Assembly (NCBI RefSeq): GCF_900188115.1 | Contig: NZ_FZNW01000007.1 | Coordinates: 1-64,000, forward strand | Length of the DNA: 64,000 nt | Direction: 5' to 3' | Source: Haloechinothrix alba | GTDB lineage: Bacteria; Actinomycetota; Actinomycetes; Mycobacteriales; Pseudonocardiaceae | Shown: in pieces, positions 58,857 through 64,000 of the stretch | Position numbering within the stretch: the first letter of the stretch is position 1 | Layout: every line of letters begins with the position of its first letter | The notes under the pieces: generated by a model | The model's database searches: none | What the model saw: only the letters and a program-made list of their open reading frames with translations | Told to the model about the DNA's origin: nothing | Position numbers and translations under genes: made by a program

Positions 58857-60400
58857 GCGAGGCGACAACCGGCAAGCTGTGGGGCGTTGGCCTCGGGCCG
58901 GGCGATCCGGAACTGATGACGGTCAAGGCCGCACGGCTTATCGGTGAGGCGGATGTCATCGCCTATCACTGCGCCCGACACGGGCGCAGCATCGCGCGGT
59001 CGGTCGCGGAACCCCACCTGCGTGGTGACCAGGTCGAGGAACGGTTGATGTACCCGGTCACCACCGAGACCACCGACCATCCCGGCGGCTACGAGGGCGC
59101 GATCGCGGAGTTCTACGAGCACGCGGCCAAGCGACTGGCCGAGCACCTGGACGCGGGCCGGGACGTGGTGCTGCTGTGCGAGGGGGACCCGTTCTTCTAC
59201 GGCTCGTACATGTACATGCACGAGCGCTTGTGTGACCGGTACGAGGCCGAGGCGGTCCCCGGGGTGAACTCGGTGAGCGCGGCGTCGGCACAGCTCGGGC
59301 TTCCGCTCGCGCAGCGCGACGAGGTGCTGACGGTGCTGCCGGGCACGATGCCGGAACCGGAGCTCGCGATGCGGCTGGCCGACACCGACGCGGCGGCGGT
59401 GATGAAGCTCGGCAGGACGTTCAGCTCGGTGCGTTCGGCGATGGCCGAGGCAGGCAGGCTCGACGAGGCCTACTACGTGGAGCGGGCGACCTGGGGCGCG
59501 CAGCGGCTGGAACCGCTGGCCGACGTGGACCCGGACTCCGTGCCGTACTTCTCGGTGGCGGTGTTGCCCAGCCCGGCGTACGCGGCACGCACCTCCGGTG
59601 AGCAGGACGCGAGCGCCGGGCCGGCTGGGCCGGACGTGCGCACCGGCGAGCTGACGGTCGTCGGCCTCGGGCCGGGTCCTGCCGAGTGGCTGACGCCGGA
59701 GGCCGAGCAGGTGCTGGCCGAGGCCGAGCACGTGGTGGGGTACGGGCCGTACGTGGCGCGGGTGCCGCAGCGGGCGGGCCAGCAGCGGCACACCTCTGGC
59801 AACACGGTTGAGGCCGACCGTGCCGCGCACGCGCTGGACCTCGCCGCGCAGGGCGCGCGGGTGGCCGTGGTGTCCTCCGGCGACCCGGGAGTGTTCGCGA
59901 TGGCATCGGCCGTGCTGGAAAGGGCCGAGGAGCCGCGCTGGCACGGCGTGCGGGTGCGGGTCGTGCCGGGGATCACGGCGGCCCAGGCGGCGGCCGCGCG
60001 GGTCGGTGCCCCTCTGGGGCACGACTTCTGCGTGCTCTCGCTGTCCGACCGGCTCAAGCCCTGGGAGGTGATCGAGCGCAGGCTGGATGCCGCCGGTGCG
60101 GCGGACCTGACGCTGGCGATCTACAACCCGGCTTCACGCAGCCGGACCACGCAGCTCGCCAAGGCCACAGAGGTGCTGCTGCGGCACAGGGCCGCGGAGA
60201 CACCGGTCGTGGTGGCCAGGGACGTCGGCGGTGACGAGGAGTCGGTGCGGGTGACCACGCTGGCCGGGCTGGACCCGGCACGGGTGGACATGCGCTGCGT
60301 GTTGATCGTCGGGTCGTCGACGACCACGACGGTCGAGCGGGACGGTTCCACCACCGTGTGGACGCCCCGGACCTACGGCGAGTGGCGGCAGCAGGAGTGA
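58853..60400 (+). CDS. cobIJ: bifunctional precorrin-2 C20- / precorrin-3B C17-methyltransferase
   Basis: This 515-residue fusion has two SAM-dependent uroporphyrinogen-methyltransferase-fold domains. The CobI half (about 8-245) has [20 protein letters not shown] and [16 protein letters not shown]. The CobJ half (about 262-505) has [32 protein letters not shown] and [16 protein letters not shown] short Gly/Ala linker joins them. The fusion is common in actinobacteria. It is the third gene of the cobG-cobH-cobIJ operon. Confidence 0.95.
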   Translation: MSEATTGKLWGVGLGPGDPELMTVKAARLIGEADVIAYHCARHGRSIARSVAEPHLRGDQVEERLMYPVTTETTDHPGGYEGAIAEFYEHAAKRLAEHLDAGRDVVLLCEGDPFFYGSYMYMHERLCDRYEAEAVPGVNSVSAASAQLGLPLAQRDEVLTVLPGTMPEPELAMRLADTDAAAVMKLGRTFSSVRSAMAEAGRLDEAYYVERATWGAQRLEPLADVDPDSVPYFSVAVLPSPAYAARTSGEQDASAGPAGPDVRTGELTVVGLGPGPAEWLTPEAEQVLAEAEHVVGYGPYVARVPQRAGQQRHTSGNTVEADRAAHALDLAAQGARVAVVSSGDPGVFAMASAVLERAEEPRWHGVRVRVVPGITAAQAAAARVGAPLGHDFCVLSLSDRLKPWEVIERRLDAAGAADLTLAIYNPASRSRTTQLAKATEVLLRHRAAETPVVVARDVGGDEESVRVTTLAGLDPARVDMRCVLIVGSSTTTTVERDGSTTVWTPRTYGEWRQQE

Positions 60401-60427
60401 CGACGGGCGCCGTTACGGCGAGTCCGG

Positions 60428-60853
60428 TTACATCGCGCCGAGATCGGCGGAGAGCCACCGCTGCGGCCGCATGACGATGGCAAGCTGCTCACCCAGTTGT
60501 GCATCGGCGAACTCGACGTACGGTCCGACCTTCTCCGCGGGGAGGTACCGGGCGGCCATCTCCCGCATCTGTTCGCCCGTGTCCGGCAACGTCCGGGTGA
60601 CCGGTCCCTCCACGGAGACGTAGCGGACCGATGGTTCGAGCCGCTCCACCATCAGCGTGAAGCGCCCCGCTTCGTGGATGAGCCGGGCCTTGCGTGAATC
60701 GGCCGAGGTCAGCACCCACACCTCGCCACCAGGCGTGTACTGGTACCAGATCGGGACGGTCAGCGGACCGCGGTCAGTGCCCGCCGACACGGACAGTGCC
60801 GCAACGTGCGGCTCAGCCAGGAACGCCTCGCGTTCCGAAACGCTCAGTGCCAT
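60428..60853 (-). CDS. PPOX-class F420/FMN-dependent protein
   Basis: This 141-residue split-barrel protein starts at ATG 60853. It has FLAEPHVAALSVSAGTDRGP, VPIWYQYTPGGEVWVLTS, RFTLMVERLEPSVRYVSVEG and a C-terminal IVMRPQRWLSADLG. This is close to the F420-binding or TIGR03618-like PPOX groups of actinobacteria. Its stop converges on cobIJ. It has no evident link to cobalamin. Confidence 0.85.
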   Translation of the reverse strand: MALSVSEREAFLAEPHVAALSVSAGTDRGPLTVPIWYQYTPGGEVWVLTSADSRKARLIHEAGRFTLMVERLEPSVRYVSVEGPVTRTLPDTGEQMREMAARYLPAEKVGPYVEFADAQLGEQLAIVMRPQRWLSADLGAM

Positions 60854-60956
60854 GGTGCGGACCGTAGAGCACGGTACCGACACCGCGTGAGGTTCACGGC
60901 TCGCGGGAACGGAAGTGCTGTCTCCGGGCCTTCGGGCCCGCCCTCCGGCTGCCGGG

Positions 60957-61607
60957 TCAGCCTCCGTAGCGCTCCCAGTGCACCGCCTGGTCCAGGGGCC
61001 TGCGCTCCCGCCAGCCGTGCCGTTCCAGGTCCGGCACGTCTGCGAGCTCGCGGACGGGGCCGAGGCACAGCCACGCGACGGGCCTGACCCCCTCCGGCAG
61101 GTCCACCAGCTCCGCGAGGAACTCCTCCCGGTAGAAGCTGACCCACCCCACGCCGAGGTTCTCCGCCGTGGCCGCCAGCCACAGGTTCTGGATCGCCAGG
61201 CACACCGAGTACAGGCCAGCGTCGGCGATCGCGTGCCTGCCCAGCACGGCCGGAGCGCCACGTTGCGGGTCGTAGGTCACCACGATGCCCAGGCTCGAGT
61301 CGAGAATGCCCTCGATCTTGATGCGGCTGAACGCGCCCTTGCGGTCGGCGTTGAGCGACTCCGCGAACACCTCCCGCTCGCCGAGCACGTGCCGGCGGAA
61401 CTCCGAACGCGTATCGGTGTCCGAGACGACCACGAAGTCCCACGGCTGGGACAACCCCACGCTGGGTGCCGAGTGCGCGGCGCCCAGGACCCGCCGTAGG
61501 ACGTCGTCCTCCACGGGCTCACCGGTGAACTCGGCGCGGACGTCCCGCCTGCGCTCGAGTACCTGGTAGAACGCGTCGAGCGCGGTGTCGGGTTCGCTGC
61601 GTGTCAC
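60957..61607 (-). CDS. bluB: 5,6-dimethylbenzimidazole synthase
   Basis: This 216-residue BluB protein, nitroreductase fold, cleaves FMN to form the lower ligand of cobalamin. Landmarks are RRDVRAEFTGEPVEDDVLRR, AAHSAPSVGLSQPWDFVVV, SFYREEFLAELVDLPEGV and WLCLGPVREL. Its ATG 61607 overlaps the cobK stop (ATGA), so the two are one transcript. Presence in a cob cluster supports BluB over other nitroreductases. Confidence 0.93.
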   Translation of the reverse strand: MTRSEPDTALDAFYQVLERRRDVRAEFTGEPVEDDVLRRVLGAAHSAPSVGLSQPWDFVVVSDTDTRSEFRRHVLGEREVFAESLNADRKGAFSRIKIEGILDSSLGIVVTYDPQRGAPAVLGRHAIADAGLYSVCLAIQNLWLAATAENLGVGWVSFYREEFLAELVDLPEGVRPVAWLCLGPVRELADVPDLERHGWRERRPLDQAVHWERYGG

Positions 61608-62356
61608 TTCGCATCCAATCTGGTCAGTACCCAGCGCACGGCATCGTCGACCTCGGTGGTGGTCGGGACATCTCTACGCTGCGGACGGCGTACGACGAGC
61701 ACGGGGATTCCCAGCTCGCCTGCGGCATCGAGTTTCGCTGCGGTCATCGACCCACCGCTGTCCTTGGTGACGAGCACGTCGATGCCGTGCCTGCGCATCA
61801 GCGCACGCTCACCCTCGACGGTGTACGGGCCGCGGGAGAGCACGACCTCGTGCCGTGCGGGAAGCGGTGGCTCCGGGGAGTCCACGCAGCGGATCAGGAA
61901 CCACTGCGTGACGTTACCCGCGAACGAGACGAGACCTTGCCTGCCTGTGGTGAGGAAGACCCGTTCGCCCATCCCCGGAAGCATCGCGGCCGCCTCGTCG
62001 AGCGAGGCCGCCCAGTGCCATTCGACCCCTTGGTGCGGTGACCATCCGGGCCGCTCGAGCCGCAGGAGCGGCACTCCGGCCCGGTGTGTAGCGTCGACGG
62101 CCGAGGAGCTGATGCGCCCGGCGAACGGGTGTGTGGCGTCGACCACCGCGGCGACCCGCTCCTCGCGCAACCAGGCGGCAAGCCCCTCCGGCCCGCCGAA
62201 GCCCCCGATGCGCACCTCACCCTCGGGTAGGCGAGGGGCCTCGACCCGTCCGGCCAGGGACGAAACCACACGTACACCGCGCTTCACCAGCTCGGCGGCC
62301 AGCGCGCGTGCCTCGGCGGTACCGCCGAGAACGAGCAAGGGATAATCCACAACCAC
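61604..62356 (-). CDS. cobK: precorrin-6A reductase
   Basis: This 250-residue CobK/CbiJ enzyme uses NADPH to reduce precorrin-6A. It has LLVLGGTAEARALAAELV (cofactor end), VDATHPFAGRISSSAVDA, RVFLTTGRQGL and VLVTKDSGGSMTAAKLDAA. The start at GTG 62356 (or 62350) is only 6 bp from the divergent cbiD ATG, leaving no room for two leaders. Confidence 0.93.
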   Translation of the reverse strand: MVVDYPLLVLGGTAEARALAAELVKRGVRVVSSLAGRVEAPRLPEGEVRIGGFGGPEGLAAWLREERVAAVVDATHPFAGRISSSAVDATHRAGVPLLRLERPGWSPHQGVEWHWAASLDEAAAMLPGMGERVFLTTGRQGLVSFAGNVTQWFLIRCVDSPEPPLPARHEVVLSRGPYTVEGERALMRRHGIDVLVTKDSGGSMTAAKLDAAGELGIPVLVVRRPQRRDVPTTTEVDDAVRWVLTRLDAK

Positions 62357-62362
62357 GAGACT

Positions 62363-63457
62363 ATGGGACAGACACTGCGTTACGGATGGACCACAGGGGC
62401 ATGTGCGACCGCTGCCACGACAGCGGCGTACACCGCGCTGCTGACCTCCGAGTTCCCCGACCCGGTCGAGGTACGGCTACCCAAGGGCAAGCAACCGGCG
62501 TTCGCGCTGGCCAGTGAGGGACACACGGGCGAGGCGGCGTACGCGGGTGTGGTCAAGGACGCCGGTGACGACCCCGACGTGACCCACGGCGCGTTGATCG
62601 TCGCCACGGTCCGGCACGGCACTCCCGGCAGCGGGGTCGGCTTCGTGGCCGGGCCGGGTGTGGGAACCGTCACCAGGCCGGGGCTGCCGCTGGACGTGGG
62701 GGAGCCGGCGATCAACCCGGTCCCGCGTCGCCTGATGAGCGAAGCCGTCGAACGCGTCGCCGCCGAGCTCGGGGGCAGCGGTGATGTGATCGTGGAGATC
62801 TCCATCCCGCACGGCGAGGAGATGGCCAGGCACACCTGGAACCCACGGCTGGGCATCGTGGACGGGCTGTCCGTGCTCGGCACGACCGGGGTGGTGGTGC
62901 CGTACTCCTGCTCGGCGTGGATCGACAGCATCCGGCGCGGTATCGACGTGGCGCGGGCGCTGGACGTGCGTCACGTGGCGGGCTCCACCGGCAGCACCTC
63001 GGAGCAAGTGGTCACCGAACTGTACGGGCTGGACGAGACTGCCCTGCTCGACATGGGCGACTTCGCGGGTGCGGTGCTCAAGTACCTGCGCAAGCACCCG
63101 GTGCCCCGGCTGTCCATCGCGGGTGGCTTCGCGAAGATGTCCAAGCTCGCGGCCGGGTTCCTGGACCTGCACTCGCAGCGTTCGCAGGTGAACTTCGGGC
63201 TGCTCGCCTCGATCGCGCGGGACGCGGGGTACGAGCACCTCGCGGAGCCGATGGGCAACGCCAACACGGCGGTGCACGCGCTGGACATCGCCACCGCCGA
63301 AGGGCTGGACCTGGGCGGGTTCGTGGCGGAGCAGGCGCGCCGCACCGCCCTCGACGTGCTGGGCGATGCGCCCGTGGACGTGGACATCGTGGTGATCGAC
63401 CGTTCCGGGACCATCGTCGGCCGGGCCCCCGAACCCGGCGCGACGTCGTCCCCGTAG
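62363..63457 (+). CDS. cbiD: precorrin-5B C1-methyltransferase CbiD
   Basis: This 364-residue protein shows the CbiD signature YGWTTGACATAATTAAYTAL, HGALIVATVRHG, PYSCSAWIDSIRRGIDVARA and LSIAGGFAKMSKLAAGFLDL. It methylates C1 of the precorrin/cobalt-precorrin ring. Its presence with CobG and CobN means the cluster mixes enzymes usually labelled anaerobic and aerobic. It has no clear ribosome site and abuts cobK divergently. Confidence 0.94.
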   Translation: MGQTLRYGWTTGACATAATTAAYTALLTSEFPDPVEVRLPKGKQPAFALASEGHTGEAAYAGVVKDAGDDPDVTHGALIVATVRHGTPGSGVGFVAGPGVGTVTRPGLPLDVGEPAINPVPRRLMSEAVERVAAELGGSGDVIVEISIPHGEEMARHTWNPRLGIVDGLSVLGTTGVVVPYSCSAWIDSIRRGIDVARALDVRHVAGSTGSTSEQVVTELYGLDETALLDMGDFAGAVLKYLRKHPVPRLSIAGGFAKMSKLAAGFLDLHSQRSQVNFGLLASIARDAGYEHLAEPMGNANTAVHALDIATAEGLDLGGFVAEQARRTALDVLGDAPVDVDIVVIDRSGTIVGRAPEPGATSSP

Positions 63458-63516
63458 CCGCCGCGCTTCCTCGCTGTGCCGATGCCGGGGATTCCCGGCG
63501 TGTCGCTGCTGCAGTG

Positions 63517-63532
63517 TCGAACGTGTGTGCGA
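63517..63532 (+). promoter_or_regulatory. LexA-like SOS box
   Basis: TCGAACGTGTGTGCGA matches the actinobacterial SOS box TCGAAC-N4-GTTCGA with one mismatch. It lies 12 bp before the start of the DUF222 gene. The 63458-63516 stretch has no other feature. Confidence 0.7.
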
Positions 63533-63544
63533 TACCATGGTGGT

Positions 63545-64000
63545 GTGTCGGAGTTCGTGCAGGTGGTTGGTCCGGCTGGGGTGATGTTCGTCCCGGCCGG
63601 GCAGGCGCCTGCGGTCGCGTTCACGCCCGCCGAGCAGGCCGAGATCCGGTGCCGCACGTTCACCGGGCAGCAGGTCGGCGAGTTGAGTGCCGAGCAGGTG
63701 ATCGAGACGCTGGCCGCGGCCCGCCGGATCCGGGCGCACACCGATGCGATCGAGGCCCACGCCCTGGCCCGCCTCGACGAGTTGCGCGGTGGTGACCGGT
63801 ATGTGGCCGATGAGGCGGCGCTGGAGTTGCGGGTCTCGCGGCACACGGCGGCGCTGCGGCTGCACCGGTCCCGCCAGCTCACCGCCCGCATGCCGCGGGT
63901 GTTGGCGGCGATGGAAGCCGGGGACGTGGAGGGTGCTGCCGCGGGACGGGTGGTCGAGGCGACCGACACGGTGGAGGACGAGCAGGCCCGCCAGGTGGAC
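63545..64000 (+). CDS. DUF222/HNH endonuclease-family protein (13E12 repeat type), truncated by the window
   Basis: The frame from GTG 63545 is open through the window end for 152 codons and was recognised by translation. It has the DUF222 pattern: LSAEQVIETLAAARRIRAHT, AHALARLDELRG, ALELRVSRHTAALRLHRSRQ, MPRVLAAMEAGDVEGAAAGR. Complete members are about 400-500 residues and end in an HNH nuclease domain, which would lie beyond 64000. Members are present in many copies in actinobacteria, and several are DNA-damage-inducible. The SOS box just upstream fits that. Confidence 0.88.
   Translation, partial: MSEFVQVVGPAGVMFVPAGQAPAVAFTPAEQAEIRCRTFTGQQVGELSAEQVIETLAAARRIRAHTDAIEAHALARLDELRGGDRYVADEAALELRVSRHTAALRLHRSRQLTARMPRVLAAMEAGDVEGAAAGRVVEATDTVEDEQARQVD

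Overview
The window is a piece of a high-GC actinobacterial chromosome. An mce operon (yrbEA/yrbEB/mceA-F), the actinobacterial-style cobalamin genes, GTG/TTG starts, ATGA/GTGA stop-start overlaps and a 13E12/DUF222-type gene all fit a member of the Pseudonocardiales. I cannot name the genus from the sequence alone.

Region 1 (1-631) is chromosomal debris: the 3' ends of two unrelated IS3-family transposases. Region 2 (632-10717) is an integrated mobile element at the 3' end of a tRNA-Ala(GGC) gene, bounded by 44-bp perfect direct repeats. It carries a tyrosine integrase, two small HTH proteins, a primase-polymerase/RepA-type ATPase followed by a very repeat-rich putative origin, several tiny Cys/His-rich proteins, a phage MuF-like head protein, a DUF2190-like capsid decoration protein and an unknown hydrophilic protein. 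I see no FtsK/Tra protein, portal, terminase, major capsid or tail gene. This fits a phage satellite, or a phage/integrative-element hybrid, better than a conjugative element. It is the most novel object here, and it has three or more families of DNA repeats and two micro-genes.

Region 3 (10750-21400) holds mixed chromosomal genes: an orphan solute-binding lipoprotein, a voltage-sensor-like membrane protein, a Rieske lipoprotein, an SGNH hydrolase, a PLP decarboxylase, a Baeyer-Villiger-type monooxygenase followed by a decayed SDR, and a DUF445 protein. Region 4 (21400-37700) is a lipid/steroid-type module: TetR, thiolase, SRPBCC, MaoC hydratase and SDR, then a second TetR, the eight-gene mce importer with its associated membrane protein, and a convergent long-chain acyl-CoA ligase. 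The likely logic is uptake of a hydrophobic substrate followed by CoA activation and beta-oxidation.

Region 5 (37700-49200) holds a Cys-less IscA-like protein, proline dehydrogenase, a large FAD/Fe-S oxidase, a Tat-exported beta-carbonic anhydrase, a second DUF445 protein, an Abi-alpha-like protein, a TetR/PLP-lyase pair and a zinc alcohol dehydrogenase. Region 6 (49300-52981) is an alkane-hydroxylase operon: alkB, two rubredoxins, rubredoxin reductase and an AlkX-like TetR. Region 7 (53003-63457) is the cobalamin cluster: riboswitch-cobN, cobG-cobH-cobIJ, bluB-cobK and cbiD. The window ends inside a DUF222 gene preceded by a LexA-like SOS box.
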